From positions 248,001 through 312,000 of the forward strand of contig NZ_VELE01000003.1 in the NCBI RefSeq assembly GCF_007681555.1: a DNA stretch of 64,000 nt. Reading direction: 5' to 3'. The DNA is from Kocuria salsicia. Lineage in GTDB: Bacteria; Actinomycetota; Actinomycetes; Actinomycetales; Micrococcaceae. The translations under genes and the position numbers were made by a program. The notes beneath the pieces were generated by a model. It saw only the letters and a list, made by a program, of their open reading frames with translations, made no database searches and was not told the origin of the DNA. Shown piece after piece: positions 35,823 through 44,505 of this stretch (position 1 is the first letter of the stretch; each line of letters starts with the position of its first letter).

Positions 35823-36589
35823 CGGGTGCTCCCGGACCGCTCTTGAGCCTCTAGCCCGCGGACGGTGTCGTCCACCTGCGCGTTCACCATGGCGGACATC
35901 ATCGACAGGCACAGGGACGAGATCTCCCTGGCGCGGTGCACGGCAATCTGCCGGGTCTCCGGGTCACGCCGGTTGCGCAGGGGCGAGACACTGCCGTCCA
36001 CGAGGGCCACGATCCGCTCGGACGCCCCGCGCAGCACCCGCAGGTGGCGCGGTTCGATGCCGTAGCCGCTGAGCCGGCCCGCCGCCTCGGCAATCGCCAG
36101 CGCACGGTCGTCGAACTCTCCCGAGCGCTCCACGATGAGTCCGTGGTTGAGCAGCTCGCGCACCAGGGGCACCTCGGAACTGGAGCGCGCCGCGAGCTCG
36201 CGCAGGGTGTAGCGGCGCCCGCTGGGGGGCCCGGCGACTGGGGCGGCGACGTCGTCGGACGGCTGCATTCCAACGGAGGGCGACGACGTCGCGTCCGGGA
36301 CCTGGCGCTCGGAACCGGCCGCAGGGTCCAGGCCGCGGTCCAGGCGGTCCCGGATCACGCGCAGGGGCAGGTAACGCTCCTGCTGCAGGGACAGCACCGT
36401 CTCCAGACGCTCAACGTCCTCCTCAGAGTACTTCCGGTACCCGGACGCCGTGCGCTGCGGGTGCACGAGCCCCTGGTCCTCCAGGAATCGCACCTTGGAC
36501 GCGCTCAGGTCCGGGAAACGGGGTTGCAACCGACGCAGCAGGGCGCCGATGCCCAGCCGCGTGGTCTGCTGCTGCTCGGGTTTAGACAT
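35819..36589 (-). CDS. ftsR: MerR-like regulator FtsR (Rv1828 type)
   Basis: A 256-residue MerR-like regulator. The N-terminal winged HTH reads RLGIGALLRRLQPRFPDLSASKVRFLEDQGLVHPQRTASGYRKYSEEDVERLE (in pieces), followed by LRVIRDRLDRGLDP, a Ser/Pro-rich linker of about 50 residues, and a second conserved domain GRRYTLRELAARSSSEVPLVRELLNHGLI. In Corynebacterium the homologue activates ftsZ; that role is by homology. The ATG (36587-36589) is eight bases after the garA stop and lacks a strong ribosome-binding site, so translation probably depends on garA. Confidence 0.87.
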   Translation of the reverse strand: MSKPEQQQTTRLGIGALLRRLQPRFPDLSASKVRFLEDQGLVHPQRTASGYRKYSEEDVERLETVLSLQQERYLPLRVIRDRLDRGLDPAAGSERQVPDATSSPSVGMQPSDDVAAPVAGPPSGRRYTLRELAARSSSEVPLVRELLNHGLIVERSGEFDDRALAIAEAAGRLSGYGIEPRHLRVLRGASERIVALVDGSVSPLRNRRDPETRQIAVHRAREISSLCLSMMSAMVNAQVDDTVRGLEAQERSGSTR

Positions 36590-36597
36590 GGAGCGCG

Positions 36598-37041
36598 TCA
36601 GGCCCTGTTCTGCACAGAATGGTAGAAGGTGAAGCGAAACTTGCCGATCTGCACCTCGTCGCCGTTCTCCAGCACCTTGGTGTTCACACGGTCGCTGTTC
36701 ACGTAGGTCCCGTTGAGGGAGGACTGGTCCACCACCTCGAAGGTGTGGTCGCGCCGGATGAACTCCGCGTGGCGCCGGGACACCGTGACGTCGTCCAGGA
36801 ACACTGAGCACGCGGGGTGCCTCCCGGCCACGATCTCGTCCCGGTCCAGCAGGAACCGAGCGCCGGTCAGCCCGCCGTTGGTCTCCAGCAGCAGGGCGGA
36901 GCCGGGGGGCAGGGACGCCACCGCGTTCTGCTCGCCCTCCGTCAGCTTGTGGTGCGCCGCGGTCGAGAGCACGTCCGCGACGATCTGGATGGACGTGGTC
37001 TCCGGACCGGTCCCGGCCTCGGACTTCTCTTGATTGGACAT
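36598..37041 (-). CDS. garA: FHA-domain regulator GarA/OdhI
   Basis: A 147-residue phospho-switch protein that, unphosphorylated, binds and restrains 2-oxoglutarate dehydrogenase and glutamate-metabolism enzymes. The N-terminal phosphorylation motif is ETTS (Glu14-Thr15-Thr16-Ser17), and the C-terminal FHA domain has AGRHPACSVFLDDVTVSRRHAEF and SSLNGTYVNSDRV. ATG (37039-37041) follows GAGGGG. A PASTA Ser/Thr kinase is encoded elsewhere in the window and is a plausible but unproven kinase for it. Order gcvH-garA-ftsR is conserved in actinobacteria. Confidence 0.94.
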   Translation of the reverse strand: MSNQEKSEAGTGPETTSIQIVADVLSTAAHHKLTEGEQNAVASLPPGSALLLETNGGLTGARFLLDRDEIVAGRHPACSVFLDDVTVSRRHAEFIRRDHTFEVVDQSSLNGTYVNSDRVNTKVLENGDEVQIGKFRFTFYHSVQNRA

Positions 37042-37072
37042 GGATCCCCTCACCTCACGTGAAGTGTCGTTG

Positions 37073-37459
37073 TTAGTCCAGCAGCTGCTGGTAAGCCTGT
37101 GCGTCCAGCAGGTCCGCGGGGGCCTCCCCCGAGCCCGCACGCACCGTGAAGAGCCATCCCGCCTCGTAGGGAGACTCGTTGAGCAGCCCGGGGTTCTCCA
37201 CGAGCTCCTCGTTGACGCCGACGATCTCACCGCTGACCGGGGCGAAGAGGTCGCTCACGGACTTGGTGGACTCGATCTCACCCACCACGTCCCCCGCGGC
37301 CAGGGTGTCCCCGACCTCGGGGAGCTGGACGAAGACGACCTCGCCCAGTTCGCTCTGTGCGTGGTCCGTGATGCCCACACGGAACGTGTCGTCCTCGTGG
37401 AGGTCCTCGACCCACTCGTGCTCTGCCGTGTACGCGAGTTCTGCGGGAATGTTGGTCAT
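37073..37459 (-). CDS. gcvH: Glycine cleavage system H protein
   Basis: A 128-residue lipoyl carrier of the glycine cleavage complex. It has the typical ELAYTAEHEWVEDL start, GITDHAQSELGEVVFVQLPEVGD, the lipoylation site Lys66 in VGEIESTKSVSDLFAPVSG and NEELVENPGLLNESPYEAGWLF. No gcvT or gcvP is nearby; gcvH sits instead at the head of the garA-ftsR group, as in Mycobacterium. A -10 element lies so close to the ATG that the message is probably leaderless. Confidence 0.96.
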   Translation of the reverse strand: MTNIPAELAYTAEHEWVEDLHEDDTFRVGITDHAQSELGEVVFVQLPEVGDTLAAGDVVGEIESTKSVSDLFAPVSGEIVGVNEELVENPGLLNESPYEAGWLFTVRAGSGEAPADLLDAQAYQQLLD

Positions 37460-37466
37460 GTCGGTC

Positions 37467-37472
37467 AGTTTA
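37467..37472 (-). promoter_or_regulatory. Putative -10 for leaderless gcvH mRNA
   Basis: The minus strand reads TAAACT, ending seven bases before the gcvH ATG, with no ribosome-binding site between. The layout is the standard one for leaderless actinobacterial genes. Confidence 0.6.
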
Positions 37473-37582
37473 GGGCACGCACGGTGCAGTAGCGGCCATC
37501 ACACGCGCGCCCGCGGGAGGTGCCGCCCCCGGCCTGCCGGAGCGTCACGGCACGCGGCAAGCCCACGGGCCTCGTACGGGGG

Positions 37583-37612
37583 TTACCGAGGGCCCTCGGA
37601 CGGGTGTACTTT
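37583..37612 (+). promoter_or_regulatory. Putative promoter of trkH (leaderless GTG start)
   Basis: TTACCG (37583-37588) and TACTTT (37607-37612) are 18 bases apart; the GTG start of trkH follows the -10 after six bases, again without a ribosome-binding site, suggesting a leaderless transcript. Confidence 0.5.
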
Positions 37613-37618
37613 TGCCCG

Positions 37619-39058
37619 GTGCCCATTACCGAGGCGTTCCGTCAGGCCGCGATCCGCTCGCAGACGAACGGTTCCAGGATCCCCCGCGCGGTGCCGCTGC
37701 TGCGAAGTCGTCCGGACCCGCTGCACCTCCACGAGCTGACCCCTGCGCGCTCGGCAAGGGTCCTCGTCACCGCCTTCCTGCTCGCCCTGCTGACCGGCAC
37801 GGGTCTGCTCATGCTGCCCGTGTCCACCGTGGACCCGGGCAGCGCGGAGGCGATCACCGCGGCCTTCACCGCCACGTCCGCCCTGTGCGTGACGGGCCTG
37901 GTAACCGTGGACACCGCCACCTACTGGACCCCGTTCGGTCAGGTGGTGATCATCTGCCTGATCCAGGTGGGCGGCCTGGGCGTCATGACGTTCACTACCA
38001 TGCTGGGCATCCTGCTGGCCCGCAAGTTCGGGCTGTCCACGCGGCTGCTCGCCAACGTGGAGACCAAGTCCCGCGGCGGAGCCCGTCAGGTGGTCGCGCG
38101 CATCGTGCTGACCACCGCGGTGATCGAGACCGCCGCCGCGGGGATCCTTTTCCTGCGGTTCTGGGGCTACTACCACTACTCCCCCGGCGCGGCACTGGCC
38201 CACGGGGCGTTCCACGCGGTGTCCGCCTTCAACAACGCCGGGTTCGCGCTCTACTCCCTGAACGTCATGGACTTCTCCGGCGACCCGTGGATCCTTCTGA
38301 CGCTGGCCGCGTGCGTGATCCTGGGTGGGCTGGGCTTCCCCGTGCTCTACGAGCTGCGCCGCCACATCCGCACCCCGCGGCTCTGGAGCATGAACACGCG
38401 CCTGGTGCTGCTCGCCACACCCGTGCTGCTGCTCGGCGGCACGGTGTTCCTGGCTGTACTGGAGTGGAACAACTCGCAGACCCTGGGGCAGGAGTCCCCC
38501 GCGGTGAAAGTGCTCAATGCGTTCTTCCAGTCCACGATCGCCCGCACCGCCGGGTTCAACAGCATCGACATCTCCCACATGCACCCCGTGTCCTGGCTGG
38601 GGCTGGACATCCTCATGTTCATCGGCGGCGGACCTGCCGGAACCGCGGGCGGCCTGAAGGTCACCACGTTCGGCGTGCTCTTCTTCATCGCCCTCACGGA
38701 GATCCGCGGCGGGGCGGCCGTCCCCGTGCTCGGCAAGCAGCTCTCCCGCTCCGTGCAGCGCGAGGCCATGACGGTGGTGGTCCTGGCCACCGGTGCGGTG
38801 ATCGGCGGCACCATGCTCATCATGCTCACGGACGAGTCCCTGGGCCTGGACCGGGTGCTCTTCGAGTGCATCTCCGCGTTCGCCACCGTGGGACTGAGCA
38901 CGGGCATCACCCCCACGCTGCCGGTCTTCGCGCAGTGCGTGCTGATCGCCCTGATGTTCATGGGACGTCTGGGCCCTGTCACGGTGGCCGCCGCGATCGC
39001 CTTCGGCCGCAGGCCGCCCGCCTACGAGCTGCCCAAGGAACGCCCGCTGATCGGCTGA
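37619..39058 (+). CDS. Potassium uptake channel subunit KtrB/TrkH
   Basis: A 479-residue membrane subunit of a Ktr/Trk potassium transporter. It has about ten hydrophobic spans arranged as four M-P-M units with the expected selectivity-filter pieces TATSALCVTGL, SAFNNAGFALY, ARTAGFNSIDI and SAFATVGLSTGITP. The start is taken as GTG at 37619, which follows a promoter -10 directly; the frame is open upstream. It is followed by its regulatory subunit gene after 83 bases containing a small hairpin. Confidence 0.93.
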   Translation: MPITEAFRQAAIRSQTNGSRIPRAVPLLRSRPDPLHLHELTPARSARVLVTAFLLALLTGTGLLMLPVSTVDPGSAEAITAAFTATSALCVTGLVTVDTATYWTPFGQVVIICLIQVGGLGVMTFTTMLGILLARKFGLSTRLLANVETKSRGGARQVVARIVLTTAVIETAAAGILFLRFWGYYHYSPGAALAHGAFHAVSAFNNAGFALYSLNVMDFSGDPWILLTLAACVILGGLGFPVLYELRRHIRTPRLWSMNTRLVLLATPVLLLGGTVFLAVLEWNNSQTLGQESPAVKVLNAFFQSTIARTAGFNSIDISHMHPVSWLGLDILMFIGGGPAGTAGGLKVTTFGVLFFIALTEIRGGAAVPVLGKQLSRSVQREAMTVVVLATGAVIGGTMLIMLTDESLGLDRVLFECISAFATVGLSTGITPTLPVFAQCVLIALMFMGRLGPVTVAAAIAFGRRPPAYELPKERPLIG

Positions 39059-39097
39059 CGCCCCCGGACGCACGACGTCGTCCTCCCCCCTTTCCCC

Positions 39098-39119
39098 GCG
39101 CGCCGCAAACGCGGCGCGC
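39098..39119 (+). terminator. Small hairpin between the two potassium-uptake genes
   Basis: GCGCGCCGC (39098-39106) and GCGGCGCGC (39111-39119) form a perfect 9-bp stem with an AAAC loop. It lies between trkH and trkA and may reduce read-through or stabilise the upstream message; no T-tract follows. Confidence 0.45.
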
Positions 39120-39141
39120 ACCGACCCGAGAGGCGGTTCAC

Positions 39142-39831
39142 ATGTTCGGATCCCACCCCGCAGAGTCTTCCCGCAAGGGCATGTCCAATGCCGTGGCGGT
39201 GATCGGCCTCGGCCGCTTTGGCGGCGCGCTGGCGCTGGAGCTGATGCGTAACGGCACGGACGTGCTCGGCGTGGACCACGACGAGGCCACGGTGCAGCGT
39301 TTCAACGGCAAGCTCACCTCCGTGGTGCGCGCGGACGCCACGGATGAGGACGTCCTGCGGGAACTGTCCGTCAACGAGTTCGAGCGCGCCGTGGTGGGGA
39401 TCGGCTCGGACATCCAGGCGAGCATCCTCACGGCGTCGCGGCTCGTGAAGTTCGGCTGCCCGGCCATCTGGGCCAAGGCCATCACCGAGCCGCACGCGGA
39501 GATCCTCACGCAGCTCGGAGTGCAGCACGTGGTCAACCCCGAGAGCGACATGGGCACCCGCGCCGCGCACCTGATCCAGCACCGGATCCTCGACTTCGTC
39601 CCCATCGACGACGGCTACGCGCTCGTGCGCTGCACCCCGCCGCTGCCCATCCAGCAGCGGCCCATGGACCTGCTCAACGTGCGGCAGAAGCTCGGGGTCT
39701 CGGTCGTCGCGGTGTGCCGTCCCGGTGGCCAGTGGGAGCCGATCGAGCCGGGGACCATGCTGTACCACGACGACCAGATCCTCGTCACCGGGCCCACCCG
39801 GAAGGTCGAGCGGTTCTCGAACCTGGCCTGA
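39142..39831 (+). CDS. Potassium uptake regulatory subunit KtrA/TrkA (RCK)
   Basis: A 229-residue cytoplasmic gating ring subunit. The N-terminal RCK_N domain has VAVIGLGRFGGALALELMRNGTDVLGVDHDE (nucleotide-binding GxGxxG), and the C-terminal RCK_C part ends RCTPPLPIQQRPMDLLNVRQKLGVSVVAV. ATG at 39142 follows GAGAGG; an internal ATG at residue 14 is a possible alternative. Its 3' end is overlapped by the decayed antisense CobW frame. Confidence 0.94.
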   Translation: MFGSHPAESSRKGMSNAVAVIGLGRFGGALALELMRNGTDVLGVDHDEATVQRFNGKLTSVVRADATDEDVLRELSVNEFERAVVGIGSDIQASILTASRLVKFGCPAIWAKAITEPHAEILTQLGVQHVVNPESDMGTRAAHLIQHRILDFVPIDDGYALVRCTPPLPIQQRPMDLLNVRQKLGVSVVAVCRPGGQWEPIEPGTMLYHDDQILVTGPTRKVERFSNLA

Positions 39832-40865
39832 CGACGTCTGCCGGGACGGTCCCAGACGGTCGGCTCCGGTCTGCCGTGGCCAGCTGCGGGACTTCCGCGG
39901 CCGGCGTCGGCGATGCCACGGCGTGCGTCCGCCGAGACCGGGCGGGCTCCGACGTGTGCCTGTCCCCGGTGTCTGCACAGAGGTAGCGGGTCAGGCGCCG
40001 CAGCTCCCGCGACGACGGTACCTCGGCACGTTCCGTGGCGGCGAGGACGTCGAGGCCCACGGGTGACGACGCCGTGTCCTCGGGTCCGACCGCCACGACC
40101 ACCGAGTGCGGTGGTGCCTGCGCGGGACGGCTCGTCCGCGCGACCGTGACGTAGCCGGCCACCGAGTGCGCGGCGAAACGGCGCAGCCCCGAGGGCGTGA
40201 GCACGTCCACGAGTGCCTTGACCCGGTGCACGGACGCCGGAGGATCCTCCAGCAGATCCGTGATCGTCGCAGGGTCCACCGGGGCGGGCACGTCGAGGCT
40301 CACCGCGCGGTGGTGGACGTGGTGCTCATGGCCGTGGTGGCCGTGCTCGCGCGGCGCCTCGCCGGTCTCCCAGAGGGGCAGCTGCGCACCCTCCGGGACG
40401 GTGTGCTCTGCGGCGTCGAAGAACAGCGCCGGGTCCACCGCCCCGTGAGGCGCGTCGAGGACCGTGGTGCGGGGAATGGCCGCGAGGACGCACTCGAGGG
40501 TGCGGGCAAGCTCCTCGGGTGGCGCGATGTCGGACTTGGTGAGCAGCACCACGGCCGCGGCCGTGACGTGCTGCTCCAGGTCCCAGCCGCCGGACTCCGC
40601 GTGGGCCACGTGGGGGGCGTCAAGGACCTCCACGAGGCCCCCGAAGCGGATGCTCGGGACCTCGCTGGCCAGCACGAGCTGGATCAGTGCCGGGGGGCGC
40701 AGCGAGCCCGGACCCCTCGATCACGATCGCGTCCAGCTCCGTGGCCGGGCGGGAGAGGGCTGCCAGGGCAGAGTCCAGCTGACGCGGGTCGTCGATGCAG
40801 CACAGGCACCCGCCCGCGATCGACACGGGCTCGACCACCTGCCCGGCCACGACGGGGCCTTTCCG
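39785..40865 (-). pseudogene. Decayed CobW/P47K GTPase-family metallochaperone
   Basis: The minus strand encodes a CobW-type protein in two frames. The upstream part reads VAGQVVEPVSIAGGCLCCIDDPRQLDSALAALSRPATELDAIVIEGSGLAAPP and the downstream part continues LASEVPSIRFGGLVEVLDAPHVAHAE, with TKSD, a His-rich loop HGHHGHEHHVHHRA and a CobW_C-like C-terminus. One base too many in a run of six C (six G on the plus strand, 40692-40697) separates the frames. The N-terminal P-loop (GxxGxGKT) is absent; the space before is taken by the antiporter promoter. The protein would be inactive as a GTPase. A single-base miscall could explain the frameshift but not the missing N-terminus. Confidence 0.75.
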
Positions 40866-40979
40866 GATCGGGGGACCGCGGTGGGCGGTCTTCGGGTGGC
40901 CGGTGGTACCGGACCGGGGCCACGGCGCGGCCCCGGGTCGCGGATACACTCGGGGCGACGACGACGAAGGAGACACCCG

Positions 40980-42671
40980 GTGGACGAACTGACCATCCTG
41001 GCCGTGGCGGCGGTGATCGTGGTGGTGGCCGTCACAAGCTTCTCGGACAGGGTCGGGGTGGCCGCACCCATCCTGCTGGTGATCGTGGGCGTGGGGCTCA
41101 GCCTGGTCCCCGGGGTGCCCACGGTGACGATGAACCCGGACGTGATCCTGGACGTCGTGCTGCCGCTGCTGCTCTACGCCGCGGCCGTGAACATGCCCGC
41201 CAGGGACTTCCGCCGCGACCTGGGCGCCATCAGCGCGCTGTCCGTGGTGCTGGTGGTCGTCTCCGCGTTCGCGGTGGGGCTGCTGATCTGGTGGCTGCTG
41301 CCGGACCTGGGCTTCGCCGCGGCGGTGGCCCTGGGCGCCGTCGTCAGCCCGCCCGACGCCGTGGCAGCCACCTCGATCGGCAAGCGCCTCGGCCTGCCCG
41401 GTCGGCTCGTGACGATCCTCGAGGGCGAGGGCCTCGTCAACGACGCCACCGCGCTGGTGGTGCTGCGCTCGGCGGTGGTCGCGACCGCCGGGGCGATCAG
41501 CGTGGGCGGGGTGCTCGCGGACTTCGGCTACGCCGTCGTAGTGGCCGTTGTGATCGGCATCGTGGTGGGCTGGGTCTCCATCCAGATCCGAGCGCGTCTG
41601 GAGCAGCCCGTGACGAGCACCGCGATCTCCCTGGTGGTCCCGTTCATCGCGTTCATGCCCGCCGAGCATCTCGAGGCCTCCGGCGTGCTCGCCGTGGTGG
41701 TCGCGGGGATCGTCACCGGGATCAAGTCCCCCCGGTTGCTCTCCTCCCAGGCGCGCGTGTCCGAGAGGACCAACTGGCGCACCGTGCTCCTGCTGCTGGA
41801 GCACGGCGTGTTCCTGGTCCTCGGGCTGCAGATCGCGCTGCTCGTGGACGAGGAGGAGGAGGCCCACCTCAGCGTGGGCGGTGCTCTGGCCCTCGGACTG
41901 CTCGTGACCGTGGTGCTGTTCGTGATCCGCTTCGCGTTCGTGGCGCCCATGATCACGGTGATGGCCCGGCAGCAGGAACGGGCCCAGGGGAAATCGCAGT
42001 GGTATGACAGCGCGAGGGAACGGCTCGAGAACCACCCGGACGCCTCGCAGCAGCGGATCACGAGGCTGCGCCACATGATGACGCGCCGCCAGGCGGACGC
42101 CTCGTTCTTCAGCCACGAGGGCATCGGCAAGCGCGGCGGGTTCGTGATCGCGTGGTCCGGGATGCGCGGCGTCGTGACCGTGGCGGCGGCCCAGACGCTG
42201 CCCGAGGACCTGCCCTACCGCCCGCAACTGATTCTGATCGCGTTCACCGTAGCCGTGGTGACGCTCGTGGTGCAGGGCGGCACCCTGCCGCTGCTGATCC
42301 GGATCCTGGGCATCCGCGGCACGGACGAGGAGGAGATGCAGCGCGAGCTGACGCGCCTGATCAACACCCTGGCCGAGGCGTCCGAGGACCTGCTGGAGTC
42401 CCCCGCGCTGCACCGCAACGACGGCGAGCCCTTCAGCGAGAAGATCCTGGAGATGGCCAGGAAGCGCACGCGCAAGCTGCCCGAGAGCGTCTCCACCGAG
42501 ACTCTTCAGGTGTGGACGACCGCCCGGCAGGAGCAGCAGGAGCTGCAGCGCAAGCTCCTGGAGGCGCAGCAGGACGCCCTTCTGGACGCGCAGGCCTCGG
42601 GGGTCTACCGGTCCCAGAGCATCGAGTCGGCCCAGCAGTTCCTGGACCGACGCAACATGCTCATCGACTGA
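40980..42671 (+). CDS. CPA1-family Na+/H+ antiporter
   Basis: A 563-residue cation/proton antiporter. About twelve hydrophobic spans cover residues 1-420, with the CPA1 core VVSPPDAVAATSIGKRLGLPGRLVTILEGEGLVNDATALVVLR (ion-binding ND, in pieces) and SGMRGVVTVAAAQTLP. A charged cytoplasmic insert sits before the last spans (RARQQERAQG-like region about 330-390), and a helical tail of about 110 residues follows. GTG at 40980-40982 has AAGGAG seven bases upstream. Confidence 0.91.
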   Translation: MDELTILAVAAVIVVVAVTSFSDRVGVAAPILLVIVGVGLSLVPGVPTVTMNPDVILDVVLPLLLYAAAVNMPARDFRRDLGAISALSVVLVVVSAFAVGLLIWWLLPDLGFAAAVALGAVVSPPDAVAATSIGKRLGLPGRLVTILEGEGLVNDATALVVLRSAVVATAGAISVGGVLADFGYAVVVAVVIGIVVGWVSIQIRARLEQPVTSTAISLVVPFIAFMPAEHLEASGVLAVVVAGIVTGIKSPRLLSSQARVSERTNWRTVLLLLEHGVFLVLGLQIALLVDEEEEAHLSVGGALALGLLVTVVLFVIRFAFVAPMITVMARQQERAQGKSQWYDSARERLENHPDASQQRITRLRHMMTRRQADASFFSHEGIGKRGGFVIAWSGMRGVVTVAAAQTLPEDLPYRPQLILIAFTVAVVTLVVQGGTLPLLIRILGIRGTDEEEMQRELTRLINTLAEASEDLLESPALHRNDGEPFSEKILEMARKRTRKLPESVSTETLQVWTTARQEQQELQRKLLEAQQDALLDAQASGVYRSQSIESAQQFLDRRNMLID

Positions 42672-42675
42672 GCAC

Positions 42676-43836
42676 TCAGTTGCGGCTCCCGCCGTGCACC
42701 GCGGCTGCGAGCCGGTCCACGGCCTCGACCACGGTCTCCGGGGCGCACGCAAGGTTCATGCGGGCGAAGCCCCTGCCCGGCGGGCCGAAGGTGGGGCCCG
42801 GGGACAGCGCCACTTTCGCGTGCGTCACCGCGTGCTGCGACGGGTTATCGCCCCAGCCGAGCGCGCGCATGTCGAGCCAGGCGAGGTAGGTGGCCCGGCC
42901 TCTGCGGAAGGTGACCTCCGGGAGCTTCTCGGCCAGCTCCCGCTCCAGGAGGTCCACATTGGACTCGACCACCGCGATCGTGGCATCCAGCCAGTCCTCG
43001 CAGTGCAGAAAACCCTCCCGCGTGGCCAGCAGGCCCAAGATCCCCGTCCGGTAGGACACGGCCGGTGGCAATGCCGCGAGCCACCGTGCCATGGGCCCCG
43101 AGTCCACCACGAACATGGCAGCCTTCAGGCCCGCGAGGTTGAACGCCTTGCTCCCGGACGCCGCCGCGACCCCGTGCCGCCGGGCGGCGTCGGAGACCGA
43201 GAGGTACGGGGTGAAGTCGACACCGCGGTGGACCATGGGCGCGTGGATCTCGTCGCTGACCACGTGGGCGCCGTGGCGCTCCACCACCTCCGCGAGCGCC
43301 GCAAGGTCCTCTCGCGAGTGCACCAGGCCGAGGGGATTGTGCGGGTTGCACAGCAGCACCGCCCGGGCCCCCGCCGCGAGCGCGGCGTCGATGCCGGGGA
43401 CGTCCAGACGGTACGCGGTGCCGTCGTCCTGCAGCGGTACCTCCACCACGTTGCCGCCGGCCTCACGCACGAGGTCGTAGAACGGGGCGTACACCGGCGG
43501 GGTGATGACCACGCCATCCCCGGGGGCGATCAGGCGGCGCAGCGACTCCACGAGCACCACCGTCACGTCCGTGGTGTAGGCGATGCGCTCGGGGTCCGGG
43601 CGCCAGTTCCAGCGCCGGGCGGCGAAGTCCGCCCAGGCCTGAGCGGGCCCGCGGTCCGCCGTGGCCGCGTAGCCGGTGTCGTTGTTCTCGACAGCGGCCA
43701 GCAGTGCCTCCTTGATCCGCGGGGGCGTGGGAAAGTCCATCTCCGCGATGAACATGGGCAGCACGTCCTGTTCGTAACTGCGCCACTTGGTGCTCGTGCG
43801 GCGACGCAGGGCGGAGATCTCGTCGGCGGTGGTCAT
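42676..43836 (-). CDS. PLP aminotransferase / C-S lyase, MalY/PatB type
   Basis: A 386-residue fold-type I PLP enzyme. WRSYEQDVLPMFIAEMDFPTPPRIKEAL is the characteristic PatB/MalY N-terminus (W-x-D/E-MDF); VLLCNPHNPLGLVHSREDL, VVSDEIHAPMVHRG and the PLP-lysine region ASGSKAFNLAGLK follow. Members have cystathionine beta-lyase or related C-S lyase activity; substrate here is not resolved. ATG at 43834-43836 follows AAAGGGA. Its stop is five bases from that of the antiporter (convergent). Confidence 0.9.
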   Translation of the reverse strand: MTTADEISALRRRTSTKWRSYEQDVLPMFIAEMDFPTPPRIKEALLAAVENNDTGYAATADRGPAQAWADFAARRWNWRPDPERIAYTTDVTVVLVESLRRLIAPGDGVVITPPVYAPFYDLVREAGGNVVEVPLQDDGTAYRLDVPGIDAALAAGARAVLLCNPHNPLGLVHSREDLAALAEVVERHGAHVVSDEIHAPMVHRGVDFTPYLSVSDAARRHGVAAASGSKAFNLAGLKAAMFVVDSGPMARWLAALPPAVSYRTGILGLLATREGFLHCEDWLDATIAVVESNVDLLERELAEKLPEVTFRRGRATYLAWLDMRALGWGDNPSQHAVTHAKVALSPGPTFGPPGRGFARMNLACAPETVVEAVDRLAAAVHGGSRN

Positions 43837-43864
43837 GCGTCCCTTTCGTGGTGTGCGGCAGGGA

Positions 43865-44338
43865 CTACTCACTCGTCAGTTTGTGAGCCTCGCCCAGCCG
43901 CAGCTGTTCCAGTGCTTCCTCCTGCTCCCGGGCGCGTCGGCTCAGCTCCCGGAGCATGTCTTTGTCCAGCCTGTCGTCAGGCGCCTCCAGGAGCAAGCGC
44001 CACCCGAGCCCCTTGGCGTGGACCGCCGCCACGAGACCCTCAAGTTCTTCGATGTCGGACAGCGGCGAGCGGCTCTGCAGCCGCTCGTTGGGCTTGAAGC
44101 GCGCGGCCTTCTCCGCGGCGCGCGCGGGGAGGTCCTTGAGCGGGGCCGGCTTCACACCGAGGGACGCCATCAGCTCTTCGAGCGATGTCTGGTCCTGGGC
44201 CACCTCCTCGGCAATCCGCCCCACTGCCTCGCGCACCTCGGGCTCCGAGTGGCCCGCGGCGACCCGGCGGAACGCGTCCACTCCCGCCGCCGAGCCGGCG
44301 TGGTGGTCCTGCAGGTAGGTGGTGATGACGTTGCTCAT
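43865..44338 (-). CDS. Hypothetical helical-bundle protein
   Basis: A 157-residue protein predicted almost wholly helical: MSNVITTYLQDHHAGSAAGVDAFRRVA, EVREAVGRIAEEVAQDQTSLEELMASLGV and ELEGLVAAVHAKGLGWRLLLEA. The pattern of spaced Glu/His looks ferritin-like, but no family name could be assigned. Start follows a good GGGG-rich site. It is 28 bases upstream of the aminotransferase gene and could share its transcript. Confidence 0.7.
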   Translation of the reverse strand: MSNVITTYLQDHHAGSAAGVDAFRRVAAGHSEPEVREAVGRIAEEVAQDQTSLEELMASLGVKPAPLKDLPARAAEKAARFKPNERLQSRSPLSDIEELEGLVAAVHAKGLGWRLLLEAPDDRLDKDMLRELSRRAREQEEALEQLRLGEAHKLTSE

Positions 44339-44505
44339 GGGGAGCCCCTTTCGTCGTGTCCCGCCAGCCAAGCAGGTGCCGTCTCCTCCCACCACACCCG
44401 GGCGGGTATGTGACACCGTGCGGGGCATACTGGAACGGGGAGGCCAAGGACGAGCCGGGTGGTGGGCACCACGCGGCGTCGGCCACGGACTGTGGAGGGG
44501 ACAGC

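Noticed and set aside
37612-39141. Apparent fusion of trkH-region sequence to trkA in one long frame
   Set aside because: The upstream part is out of frame with trkH and reads low-complexity sequence; trkA has its own ATG and ribosome-binding site.
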